Below are positions 16,417 to 25,073 of a stretch of 34,260 bases of DNA, piece by piece; within the stretch, counting starts at the first letter, position 1; every line of letters starts with the position of its first letter. The stretch is taken from the NCBI GenBank assembly GCA_030538315.1, contig JAUNUF010000019.1:1-34260 (forward strand), written 5' to 3'. The notes under the pieces were generated by a model, which saw nothing but the letters and a program-made list of their open reading frames with translations, had not been told where the DNA came from and made no database searches. The position numbers and the translations under genes are program-made. This DNA comes from Propionibacteriaceae bacterium. GTDB lineage: Bacteria > Actinomycetota > Actinomycetes > Propionibacteriales > Propionibacteriaceae.

Positions 16417-17504
16417 GCCCCGCACGCCAGCTGAACCATCAGAGCAGGGACGAACGGCTCGACATGGTCAAGGGCATCAGCATCATTCTGGTTGTTTTTG
16501 GCCATGCCGCCCGTGGCCTGTTCGCAGCGGGCCTTGCTCCCACGTCCGGTGTCCTCTGGACCATCAACGAGAAGATGGTCTACTTCGTCCATCTGCCCCT
16601 TTTCGTTTTCACCACAGGACTACTGATGGGGCGCTCCGCTGACCGGCAGGGGTCTGGCCAGTATCTCAAGCGACGTGAATGGGCATTGCTCTGGCCGTTC
16701 TTGGTTTGGACGGTCATTCTGGGTGCGTTCGAGGTACTGTTGCCCAGCATCCGCAATGCGCCGCGGACGTGGGCGGAGGTAGCCACGCTTTGGGTGCCCA
16801 TCGGGCAGCTCTGGTACCTCCCATTCCTCATGATCGCCACACTGCTTATCATTCTGATCCGGCCTTGGGTGACAGCTGCCCGGATGTGGGCTGGCCTCAT
16901 CCTGACGCTTGTTGCCTCGCTGCTCATGTGGGGCCACGACGGCACGACTATCCTCACCCGGGGAATGAGCCTCCTGATCTTCCTAGCGGCCGGCGCAGTG
17001 ATTGGTGCACCACGGCTGATGCGCTGGTGGGACAGGCTCGGCTTCTGGGGCAATCTTGGGGCGGGGGGTGGCTCGCTGGTAGTGGCTGCGCTGCTGATGA
17101 CGGGAACGCCTATCGTCCCGCCAACCGCTGATCGTCCATGGGATGGCGTGCTCTGGGGTGACGTGCTTGGCTTGCTGGCGTCGTCCCTCGCCGTGATCGC
17201 AGTCTGTTGCCTGATTGCGGCTCTGAGCTGCTTCCGGGCCCTGCCCTTGGGGTGGTTGGCATTCGTGGGAAAGCACTCGATGGAGATCTACCTGGCTCAC
17301 ATCTTGGTGACCGCTGGGATGAGAATTGTCCTCTCTCGCCTCGGTGTGGAGAGCGTGGGGGTGCATCTGGTGGTTGCGACGGCCTTGGGGACGGTACTGC
17401 CGCTCCTCCTGGTGCCCTTGACCCGTTTCTTCCCCTGGCTATTCACCCCTCCAAAGTTGGGCGGGCAATCTACAGAGCGACCCGCTTCCATAGATACGCG
17501 TTAG
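16413..17504 (+). CDS. Acyltransferase 3 family membrane O-acyltransferase
   Basis: This 363-residue protein has the acyltransferase-3 opening RLDMVKGISIILVVFGHAARG (His 31), then FVHLPLFVFTTGLL and about ten membrane segments. The end shows FVGKHSMEIYLAHILVTAGMR, a typical late motif. It would O-acylate a sugar of the repeat unit outside or across the membrane, as the second such enzyme in this operon. The start ATG 16413 overlaps the previous stop (ATGA), and an extended frame from 16266 is rejected because it lies inside that gene. The stop TAG at 17502 forms part of a -10-like TAGTAT for the following gene. Confidence 0.88.
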   Translation: MSPARQLNHQSRDERLDMVKGISIILVVFGHAARGLFAAGLAPTSGVLWTINEKMVYFVHLPLFVFTTGLLMGRSADRQGSGQYLKRREWALLWPFLVWTVILGAFEVLLPSIRNAPRTWAEVATLWVPIGQLWYLPFLMIATLLIILIRPWVTAARMWAGLILTLVASLLMWGHDGTTILTRGMSLLIFLAAGAVIGAPRLMRWWDRLGFWGNLGAGGGSLVVAALLMTGTPIVPPTADRPWDGVLWGDVLGLLASSLAVIAVCCLIAALSCFRALPLGWLAFVGKHSMEIYLAHILVTAGMRIVLSRLGVESVGVHLVVATALGTVLPLLLVPLTRFFPWLFTPPKLGGQSTERPASIDTR

Positions 17505-17507
17505 TAT
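17502..17507 (+). promoter_or_regulatory. -10-like box (TAGTAT) before the NeuB-type fusion gene
   Basis: TAGTAT overlaps the stop codon of the acyltransferase and lies 27 bases before ATG 17535. An AAGGGGG ribosome-binding site follows at 17520-17526. A -35 is not evident, so this is tentative. Confidence 0.35.
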
Positions 17508-17534
17508 TGGGCGCACCTTAAAGGGGGTTACACC

Positions 17535-19778
17535 ATGCAGGTTGACCGTCAGATCGGTCCGTTCGTCATCAATGGCAGTGAAAGTGTTCTTTCAGCGCTG
17601 ACGAAGATTTCCGCCAACAAGGAGCGGATCCTTTTCGTCACGGATTCGCACGGCCATCTCATCGGTTCGCTTTCTGATGGCGACGTGCGGCGTTGGCTGA
17701 TCGCCACCCGAGATGCGGACCTATCGGCCTCGGCGGAGGCCGTGGCGAACCGGGCAGTGAAGACCATTGCTGCAGACGCCAGCAATGCTGAGATCGCTGC
17801 TTCGCTGAGCAGCAAGATCACCCATCTGCCGCTCCTAGACGGCCAAGGTCGCATCGTCGGTATTGCCACCAACGCGGCGGATCATCTGCAGATTGGCCGC
17901 CACCGCGTTTCTCTCGAGGATCCCACCCTGATCATCGCGGAGATTGGCAACAACCATCAGGGTGACGTGGCCTTCGCCAAGGAACTGGTGGACCTCGCGG
18001 TGGACGCGGGTGCTGATGTGGTGAAGTTCCAACTCCGCGACATGGACGCGCTCTACCGCCAGTCCGGCGCCGAAACCGCTGGCGAAGACATGGGCGTGCA
18101 ATACACGCTCAACCTGCTGGCGAAGTACTCGCTGACCGCGCCTCAGATGTTCGAGGTGTTCGATCATTGCCGCGATCGCGACATTGAGGTGATCTGTACC
18201 CCGTGGGATCCGCCGTCGGTCAAGGCTTTGGCGGATTACGGCATCCCTGCCCTCAAGGTGGCCAGTGCCGATATGACCAATGACGCGTTGCTGGCAGACA
18301 TGTTTGCCACGGGCCTGCCCCTCATCGTGTCTACCGGCATGTCCACGGAGGACGAAATCAAGCAGGCGGCTTCGCTGCTGCGGGGCTCCGGCTCGCCGTG
18401 GGCAATGCTGCATTGCCAATCCACCTACCCGGCGCCGTTCAAGGACATCAACCTGCGGTACCTCAACAGGCTGGCGGAGATCACCGGCCGCCCGGTGGGC
18501 TACTCCGGCCATGAGCGTGGCTATCACATCCCCCTCGCTGCGGTGGCGATGGGCGCGCGCATCATCGAGAAGCACTTCACCACAGACCGCTCGCTGGAAG
18601 GCAACGACCACAAGGTCTCGCTGCTGCCCGCAGAGTTCGGTGCCATGGTGGCCCGTATCCGTGAGCTGGAAGAATCCATGGGCGATGGCGGGGCCCGAGT
18701 GGTCAGCACCGGCGAATCCATGAACCGCATCAACCTGGCCAAGTCTCTGGTTGCCACCCGCCGCCTCGAGTTGGGCGAGACCATCGCCCAGGCAGACGTC
18801 GAGGTGAAGTCCCCAGGACGCGGCCTGCAGCCCAACCGCCTGGGTGAGCTCATCGGCCGGCGCACCAAGCGGGTGGTGGAGGCTGGCGATTTCTTCTATG
18901 CCGGTGACCTCAGCGACGCTGCATCCGGCGGACGCCAGTACAACTTCCGTCGGCCGTGGGGCCTGCCCGTGCGCTACCACGACTATGCCAAGCTCATTGA
19001 GAAGGTGAAGCCAGATTTCTTGGAGTTCCACATGAGCTACAAGGACGTGGAGATCAACATTCACGACGTGTTCGATCGCAAGCTGGACATGTTCTTCACT
19101 GTCCACCTGCCAGATCTCTATGACGGCGACTTCATCGTCAACCTGGCCAGCCCGGATGACGCCGTCTGGGAGCGGTCCATCGCGGAGCTGCAGAAGGTCA
19201 TCGGCATCACCCGCGACCTCACCGAGTACTTCACCGTTGACGAAGCCCCCGTCGTGATCGCCACCATGGGCGGCTTCACGCCCGATGGCTTCATCCCAGA
19301 GGCGGATCGTGCGAAGATGTATCGGCGCATCGACCAGGCCCTCGCCCGCGTGGACGCCTCCGAAGTACGCCTCACCGCACAGACTCTCCCGCCATACCCA
19401 TGGCTCATGGGCGGCCAGCAGTACCACAACCTGTTCATGGGCCTGGAGGATACGGTCGAGTTCTGCGAGCAGTACGGGCATCGCCTCACGCTGGACATCT
19501 CGCACTCCAAGCTGGCAGCCAACTACTACAAGCGCCCGTTCAGCGAATACGTGGAGAAGTTGGCGCCGTTCTCTGATCACCTCCACATCGTGGACGCAGA
19601 AGGCGTAGACGGCGAAGGCCCCCAGATTGGCGAAGGTGAAGTGGATTGGCCGCAGCTGGCCAAGCAGCTCGACGAGCTGGTGCCCGGGCAGCCGTTCATC
19701 CCGGAGATTTGGATGGGGCACGTCAACAACGGCGAGGGCTTCTGGACCGCGCTGGAACGCTTGGAGGAGTGGTTCTAG
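17535..19778 (+). CDS. CBS / NeuB synthase / SAF / TIM-barrel fusion (nonulosonate-synthase type)
   Basis: This 747-residue protein appears to hold four parts. Residues 1-120 are a CBS pair (VLSALTKISANKERILFVTDSHGHLIGSLSDGDVRRWL, then THLPLLDGQGRIVGIAT). Residues 125-375 are a NeuB-type PEP-condensing barrel with IIAEIGNNHQGD (E136), VKFQ, YSGH (H326) and EKHFT (H347), the usual metal and catalytic positions. Residues 395-460 are the antifreeze/SAF domain with SPGRGLQP. Residues 475-747 are a second, xylose-isomerase-like TIM barrel with candidate metal ligands VHLPD (H524), LDISHS (D654, H657), DHLHIVD (H682/H684) and PEIW (E724). NeuB enzymes make sialic, legionaminic or related nonulosonic acids from PEP and a hexose. 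The extra barrel could make or reshape the hexose substrate. ATG 17535 has a strong ribosome-binding site. Confidence 0.88.
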   Translation: MQVDRQIGPFVINGSESVLSALTKISANKERILFVTDSHGHLIGSLSDGDVRRWLIATRDADLSASAEAVANRAVKTIAADASNAEIAASLSSKITHLPLLDGQGRIVGIATNAADHLQIGRHRVSLEDPTLIIAEIGNNHQGDVAFAKELVDLAVDAGADVVKFQLRDMDALYRQSGAETAGEDMGVQYTLNLLAKYSLTAPQMFEVFDHCRDRDIEVICTPWDPPSVKALADYGIPALKVASADMTNDALLADMFATGLPLIVSTGMSTEDEIKQAASLLRGSGSPWAMLHCQSTYPAPFKDINLRYLNRLAEITGRPVGYSGHERGYHIPLAAVAMGARIIEKHFTTDRSLEGNDHKVSLLPAEFGAMVARIRELEESMGDGGARVVSTGESMNRINLAKSLVATRRLELGETIAQADVEVKSPGRGLQPNRLGELIGRRTKRVVEAGDFFYAGDLSDAASGGRQYNFRRPWGLPVRYHDYAKLIEKVKPDFLEFHMSYKDVEINIHDVFDRKLDMFFTVHLPDLYDGDFIVNLASPDDAVWERSIAELQKVIGITRDLTEYFTVDEAPVVIATMGGFTPDGFIPEADRAKMYRRIDQALARVDASEVRLTAQTLPPYPWLMGGQQYHNLFMGLEDTVEFCEQYGHRLTLDISHSKLAANYYKRPFSEYVEKLAPFSDHLHIVDAEGVDGEGPQIGEGEVDWPQLAKQLDELVPGQPFIPEIWMGHVNNGEGFWTALERLEEWF

Positions 19779-19780
19779 CC

Positions 19781-20836
19781 ATGGTTCGGCCCACCGCCCT
19801 GTGGGTGGCGCCCGTCTCCAACCTGGCCGGTGTGGCCCGGCACATCTTGGACGTTGCCCGCGTGGGGTTGCCCGGGTGGAGATTGATTGTGGCGGCGCCT
19901 GAGGGCCCGCTGTTGGAGAAGCTCCGGGAACATGGGCAGGCTGTGTTGCCCGTGGACATCGCGCCTGAGGTACCCACTCTGACTGCGGTGCGGAACCTGC
20001 GCGAAGTGGTGCGTTCGGTGCGTCCCGCTCTTGTGCACACGCACCTCGCCAGGGCAGATCTGCTGGCCGCCATGGCGACCGTGGGGCTGCCTGTCAAGCT
20101 GGTCTCCACCGAACACCACATTCCGGAAGACCGGGCAATGTTCCATCCCAACCCGGTGGAGCGCAAGGCCATGGAAGTCATCCACCACTTGCGGATTCGC
20201 CGTGTCAGCGCGTTGATGGCCGTGTCGGAATCAACCCGCCGAGACATGCTCTCCTACTGGAAGCCCAACAAGGGCGTCACCGTGGTCCGTAACGGCGTGG
20301 ACCGGGTAAGCAACCCCGTCGTGCGCGAGCCAGGAATGCGGTACCTCTCGCTCACCAGGCTCTCGCACGAGAAGAACATTGAGATGACGCTGAGGTGCTT
20401 CGCCGCCGTGCATCGTCAGTACCCAGAGGCGCGCCTCACCGTGGGTGGTTCCGGGCCAGACTCAGAAGCGCTGCAGAGCCTGGCCGTCCGGTTGGGGGTG
20501 AAGGACGCGGTGGCTTTCCCCGGTTTCATCGACGCGGTGGAGGCCATGGCCACGCATGACGTGCTGCTGCAGCCATCCAAGTCAGACAACCTTTCCTACA
20601 CGTTGCTGGATGCGGTGGCGCAGGGCATGGGCGTTGCTGCCAGCCCCATTGGCGGCAACCCGGAGATCCTGCCGCCACATTGCATTGCCCCGCTCGATGA
20701 TGACGCCGCTTTCACCGCGGTGGCCATCGAACAGGCCCAGGATGTGGATAGACGCCCGGTGTTGCCCCCCAGCATTCCTGCGGTTGAAGAAATGGCCGCT
20801 CAGGTGGTTGCGGTCTACACCACGTTGAAGGGATAG
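19781..20836 (+). CDS. GT4 family glycosyltransferase
   Basis: This 351-residue GT-B enzyme retains donor with inversion typical of GT4. The N-terminal domain has WVAPVSNLAGVARHILDVARV and STEHHIPED. The C-terminal domain has MAVSESTRRDML, VVRNGVD, YLSLTRLSHEKNIEMTLRCF, LTVGGSGPD, VAFPGF and a donor-binding segment LQPSKSDNLSYTLLDAVAQGMGVAASPIGG. In the usual E-X7-E motif the first Glu position reads as Asp/Asn-rich (SDNLSYTLLDA), a noticeable variation. ATG 19781 starts two bases after the NeuB-type stop, so the genes are co-transcribed; the longer frame from 19646 overlaps that gene and is rejected. It ends two bases before the next GTG. It may use the nonulosonate product or another donor. 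Confidence 0.87.
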   Translation: MVRPTALWVAPVSNLAGVARHILDVARVGLPGWRLIVAAPEGPLLEKLREHGQAVLPVDIAPEVPTLTAVRNLREVVRSVRPALVHTHLARADLLAAMATVGLPVKLVSTEHHIPEDRAMFHPNPVERKAMEVIHHLRIRRVSALMAVSESTRRDMLSYWKPNKGVTVVRNGVDRVSNPVVREPGMRYLSLTRLSHEKNIEMTLRCFAAVHRQYPEARLTVGGSGPDSEALQSLAVRLGVKDAVAFPGFIDAVEAMATHDVLLQPSKSDNLSYTLLDAVAQGMGVAASPIGGNPEILPPHCIAPLDDDAAFTAVAIEQAQDVDRRPVLPPSIPAVEEMAAQVVAVYTTLKG

Positions 20837-20838
20837 CA

Positions 20839-22983
20839 GTGTCGCGTTCGTTCACCATTGCCTCGAATCAGGGGTCCGTTGGCGGCGGCGAAGTGATGCT
20901 GTTCGCCATTGCGGAGGCTGCCCGCGAGTTGGGCCGAGACGTCACCGTCGTGGCCCCGGCTAAACCCGCAGCCGTGGTGGAAGAAGCCAAGCGCCGCGGC
21001 TTCCGTACGGTCTCCATCGACGGCGAGGGCGCCGCTGGCTATCTGCGGGGTTTGCGTCGCTGGGATCGTCAGCACCGCAAGGGGCTGCTGTGGTGCAACG
21101 GACTACGCCCAGCCTTTGCCACATCTGGGCATCCCAACCGGGTGGTGGAACTGCATCAACGCCCTCAGGGAAAACTGAAGGCGCTGGCGAAGATCGCCCG
21201 GCGGGGCGTGCTCAAGACCATCGTTCCATCGCACAACATGGCCTCAGCCATTGACGACGTGGAAGTGCTCTGGAACTGGTCAGAACGGGTGGCCGTGGAG
21301 CGTCCTTCTCGCGACGGCGAAGAGACCACGGTGGGGTTCATCGGGCGGTGGTCCACGGACAAAGGCATCCTCGTGCTGTGCGAGGCCATGGCAGAGCTGG
21401 AACGTCGCCAGCCGGGTAGGTTCCAACTGTTGCTGGCCGGAGAACCGCTCTTTGTGGAGGACTCAGACGCCCAAGCGGTTGGCCAGGCTATTGATGAGCT
21501 GGGATCTCTGGTGGACAAGAGGGGCTGGATTGAGCGCGAGGCATTCTTCTCAGAGGTGGATCTGGCCGTCTTCCCGTCCGTGTGGCAGGAATCATTTGGC
21601 CTGGTGGTTACCGAGGCCATGTCCGCACGGGTCCCGTTCGTGGTGAGTGACGCCGGAGCGCTGGCAGAGGTGGCCGGCCCGGAACATCCGTGGGTTGCAA
21701 AGGCCGGTGATCCGCAGGCGTTGGCGAACGTCATTGAAGCCGCCAGCCACGACCTTGACTGCGGAGTGGAGCAGGGATGGCAGCGATGGCAGGAAACGTT
21801 CTCCCCGGCTGCGGGCACAGAGAGGCTTGCTGTGACGTTGAATGGTCTGGAACCGGCGCCTCGGACTGTAGAGCCGGCAGAGCCCCGTGTGGCTCTGGCG
21901 CATGACTACTTCACTCAGCGCGGAGGAGCCGAACGCGTGGCGGTCGCTTGGCTGGACATGTTCCCCGGTGCCGAGATGACCACCGCGCTGTACAACCCCG
22001 ACACCACCTACCCGGAGTTGGCCCGCGCCAACCTCAACTTATCGTTCCTCAACAAGTTCGCGTTCCTGCGCAAGGATTTCCGGTTCGGGCTGCCGCTGTT
22101 CAACTGGGCGTTCGCCCGCACTGAGGCTGGCCGTGACGCAGATGTGGTGTTGGTCTCCACCACGGCCTTTGCGCACGCGGTGAAGACCGACAAACCCAAG
22201 ATCGTCTACTGCCACTCACCGGGGCGTTTCCTCTACCTAGTGGAGGACTACCTGGGTGGCCCCTGGTGGAAGACTCCCGTTGGCTGGATGCTGATGGTGC
22301 TTCGTCCCGCCCTCATCGCGCGGGACAAGAGGGCGGCCCGCTCGGCGGACCTGTACTTGTGTAACTCCACCGTCGTGAAGCAGCGCATCAAGGATGTCTA
22401 CGGCATCGACGCACGGGTTGTGCATCCACCGGCCACCCTGGAACCCAGCGGTGACAGGGAGCCCATCGAATTGCGCGGCGAGGGCGAAGGCTTCTATCTA
22501 GTGGTGTCTCGGCTCATGCCGTACAAGAACGTGGACAAGGTCATTGAGGCGTTCCGTGGGCTGCAAGACAAACGGGTCCTCATCATTGGCAAGGGGCCGC
22601 TCAGGGACGAGCTGCGCGCCAACCTGCCCCCCAACGTCACCATGGCGGAAGGGGTTTCCGATGCCCAAATCAGGTGGGCCTACGCCAACGCCACGGCTGT
22701 CATCGCGCCCAGCCAGGAAGACTTTGGCCTGACCCCTATTGAAGGGTTCCGGTTTGGCACACCCAGCCTGGCGCTGCGCGCCGGCGGATATCTAGACACG
22801 GTGGTAGACGGCCTCACCGGCTGGTTCTTCGAGGCATCCACGCCAGAGGAGATTCGGGGCGCCATTGACAAGTTGGAGAGCCAGCCGCTGGACAGAGAAG
22901 ACGTCGTGGCCCATGGCGAGAAGTTCACCCCAGCAGCCTTCGAGCACCAGCTTCGGGCAGTGATCGAAGAGGTGGTGGGGTGA
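20839..22983 (+). CDS. Tandem GT4-GT4 glycosyltransferase
   Basis: A 714-residue protein contains two complete GT-B glycosyltransferases. The first (1 to about 335) starts FTIASNQGSVGGGEVMLFAIAEAA, has GFIGRWSTDKGILVLCEAM and the donor motif ESFGLVVTE (E251, E259). The second (from about 350) starts RVALAHDYFTQRGGAERVAVAW, has VYCHSPGRFLY, FYLVVSRLMPYKNVDKVIEAF and EDFGLTPIEGF, resembling WbaZ/WbdB-type mannosyltransferases. Two consecutive sugar additions by one polypeptide are likely, possibly by channelling. The hinge at about 336-349 is Pro/Glu-rich (LEPAPRTVEPAEPR). GTG 20839 has an AAGGGA site. The end overlaps the next start (GTGA). Confidence 0.9.
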   Translation: MSRSFTIASNQGSVGGGEVMLFAIAEAARELGRDVTVVAPAKPAAVVEEAKRRGFRTVSIDGEGAAGYLRGLRRWDRQHRKGLLWCNGLRPAFATSGHPNRVVELHQRPQGKLKALAKIARRGVLKTIVPSHNMASAIDDVEVLWNWSERVAVERPSRDGEETTVGFIGRWSTDKGILVLCEAMAELERRQPGRFQLLLAGEPLFVEDSDAQAVGQAIDELGSLVDKRGWIEREAFFSEVDLAVFPSVWQESFGLVVTEAMSARVPFVVSDAGALAEVAGPEHPWVAKAGDPQALANVIEAASHDLDCGVEQGWQRWQETFSPAAGTERLAVTLNGLEPAPRTVEPAEPRVALAHDYFTQRGGAERVAVAWLDMFPGAEMTTALYNPDTTYPELARANLNLSFLNKFAFLRKDFRFGLPLFNWAFARTEAGRDADVVLVSTTAFAHAVKTDKPKIVYCHSPGRFLYLVEDYLGGPWWKTPVGWMLMVLRPALIARDKRAARSADLYLCNSTVVKQRIKDVYGIDARVVHPPATLEPSGDREPIELRGEGEGFYLVVSRLMPYKNVDKVIEAFRGLQDKRVLIIGKGPLRDELRANLPPNVTMAEGVSDAQIRWAYANATAVIAPSQEDFGLTPIEGFRFGTPSLALRAGGYLDTVVDGLTGWFFEASTPEEIRGAIDKLESQPLDREDVVAHGEKFTPAAFEHQLRAVIEEVVG

Positions 22984-25070
22984 AGGCCTCTGTGGTGATT
23001 CCCAGCCGTGGTGGGCGTGAACGTCTGCCAGTGTTGTTACGCGCGCTGGAGGCACAAACGTACCCAGATTGGGAAGCAATCGTCGTCATTGATGGGGACA
23101 TCGACGACAGCGCTTCCGTGGTGGCCAATTTTTCCTACTTGCCGGTCAGATGCATCGTGCTGCCAGAGAACAAGGGGCGTGTCACGGCGTTGAATACCGG
23201 ATTCGCTGCGGCGACCGGAGATGTTCTGATCCGCGCCGATGACGACTTCGAGCCCAGCCCCGGGCATGTGGCCGCCCACGTTGCTGCACACGCGGACGAG
23301 CCGTGTGGTGCAGTGGGTCTGCCGAGAAACATCGCCGATGACAACGCCTACATGCGTGCCTACGGCCTGTGGGCCGATGAAGTGGGTCGCGCAGCGGGTT
23401 ACGCGACGGCGCCGCATGAGCGCTGGCGGCTGTGGGGTGGCAATGTTTCGTGTACCCGAGAGACCTACGACCGGGTGGGCGGCTACGACACCAGTTACCG
23501 GGGCTATGGTTGGGAGGATGTCGACTTCGGCTACCGGCTATACAAGCTGGGTTTGCCCATCGCGTTGCTTCCAGAGGCTGAGGTGCGCCACCACATGGCG
23601 TCGGTCACCACCAGAATCCGTGCCCTACGAGCCTTCGACTCAGGGCGTGCGAGGTCTCATTTTGAGAGCCTTCATGGGGCAGGCACTGCCGCACCCGTCA
23701 CCCCTCGGGACACATCGCTGTGGAACAAGGCGGTCGCTCTCGTTTCCCGCCTTCCCGGGCGTCGCAGCGTTGAGCTGGTTAGTAACGTGGCCGACAAGAT
23801 TCTTCCGGCAATCCCACCTAAGGTGGGCCGCAAGGTGGTGGCCCTGATCGTCGAGGCGGCGGGGGTGTCGGGCAGCCGGTCGAACCGAGTGCGGCAGGCC
23901 GTGGCCGACGTGGTCTTCATGCCGGGAATCGCCATGGGCGGTGGCGCGGAACGTTATGCGGTGTCGCTGGCTGCAAGCCTCAGAGACATGGGCCGCCAAC
24001 CCATCATTGCCACCACGGACGATGTCTCAAGCTCCTATCTGGAGAGCCACTTCGGCATTGATGCGGAGGGCATCGGTCTAGTTCGCCTAGCCGAACTGCC
24101 AGCGTGGGCCAGCCGTCTGCCGCGGGCGGTTGCTGATGTGGTGCGGGACGTCTGCTGGGTTCGGCAACTGCGCCGGCTCCGCCCAAACCTCTTCGTCAAC
24201 TCGTTGTACAAGAGCGAGCTACCCGGGCTGGGCGCGCGGAATCTGTATGTGATCCACTTCCCGCACCAGATTGTCCGGTGCTGGTCGCCGGCGTGGCGAA
24301 ACCTCTACATGCAGGCAGTCCGCTCGGTTCGTGGGGTGCTGGCCGGAGCCGCAGACTTCCGCACCACCTACGATCTCCTGGCCGCCAATTCGGAGTTCAC
24401 CGCCGGGCACGTGCACGAGCGCTGGGGGAAACGAGCCGAGATTCTCTATCCACCATGCCCTGTCATCGGTGGAGCTTCAGCCAGCCCGGAGCGGCGCATC
24501 ATCGTGGTGGGGCGGATGGAACCCCCCGTCCGAGGCGTCCCCAACAAGCGTCTGGACGTTCTCGTCTCTGCGTTTGCGGAGTTGACAGACCTGCACGCTA
24601 CCGGATGGTCCCTGGACGTTGTGGGGGCCTGCCGCCCCGAGTCAGAGCCCTATCTGGCAGAGCTACGCGAAGCCGCCGGGGAAGCTCCCGTGAATTTCTA
24701 CCCGAACGCATCCTTCGAGCAACTAGCGACCCTGTATCGGCAAGCGACGCTCTACTGGCATGCGCAAGGCTTCGGCGAAGAGAGCCAAGTGGCTCCCGAG
24801 ACGCAGGAGCACTTCGGGATCACCACTGTCGAGGCTATGTCGGCTGGGTGCATCCCGGTGGTCATCGACACCGCGGGGCCTCGCGAAGTAGTGGCGCCGG
24901 TTGCTGGCGCCGGGCGGTGGACCTCAGTTGCACAGTTGCAGGCTGAAACCCGGCGGATTGCGGGCTTGCCTGCGGCGGAGCGGGCAGACATTGCCGTCCG
25001 GTGCATGGCCAGGGCGAAGGAATTCTCGCCTCAGCGCTTCACCGAACGGTTGGTGCGCCTCGTGAGCTGA
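22980..25070 (+). CDS. GT2-GT4 bifunctional glycosyltransferase
   Basis: This 696-residue fusion combines two folds. Residues 1 to about 230 are GT2: VVIPSRGGRERLPVLLRALEAQ, the metal-binding ADDDFE (D87-D89) and GYGWEDVDFGYRL (E179, D180). After a linker (about 235-305), residues 308-696 are a GT-B/GT4 enzyme: VFMPGIAMGGGAERYAVSLA, a YPP/VVGRMEPP segment and the donor motif EHFGITTVEAMSAGCIPV, somewhat like ALG11-type transferases. It probably adds two sugars in succession. GTG 22980 overlaps the preceding stop; the stop is three bases from the convergent pyruvyltransferase. The junction holds a small hairpin (TGAGCT GA AGCTCA, 25063-25076) that includes both stop codons. Confidence 0.9.
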   Translation: MKASVVIPSRGGRERLPVLLRALEAQTYPDWEAIVVIDGDIDDSASVVANFSYLPVRCIVLPENKGRVTALNTGFAAATGDVLIRADDDFEPSPGHVAAHVAAHADEPCGAVGLPRNIADDNAYMRAYGLWADEVGRAAGYATAPHERWRLWGGNVSCTRETYDRVGGYDTSYRGYGWEDVDFGYRLYKLGLPIALLPEAEVRHHMASVTTRIRALRAFDSGRARSHFESLHGAGTAAPVTPRDTSLWNKAVALVSRLPGRRSVELVSNVADKILPAIPPKVGRKVVALIVEAAGVSGSRSNRVRQAVADVVFMPGIAMGGGAERYAVSLAASLRDMGRQPIIATTDDVSSSYLESHFGIDAEGIGLVRLAELPAWASRLPRAVADVVRDVCWVRQLRRLRPNLFVNSLYKSELPGLGARNLYVIHFPHQIVRCWSPAWRNLYMQAVRSVRGVLAGAADFRTTYDLLAANSEFTAGHVHERWGKRAEILYPPCPVIGGASASPERRIIVVGRMEPPVRGVPNKRLDVLVSAFAELTDLHATGWSLDVVGACRPESEPYLAELREAAGEAPVNFYPNASFEQLATLYRQATLYWHAQGFGEESQVAPETQEHFGITTVEAMSAGCIPVVIDTAGPREVVAPVAGAGRWTSVAQLQAETRRIAGLPAAERADIAVRCMARAKEFSPQRFTERLVRLVS

Positions 25071-25073
25071 AGC

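Noticed and set aside
17835..19721. Long open frame (628 codons) on the minus strand
   Set aside because: It lies entirely antisense to the NeuB-type fusion gene and its translation lacks any domain pattern. It is an expected by-product of strong G/C bias at third positions.
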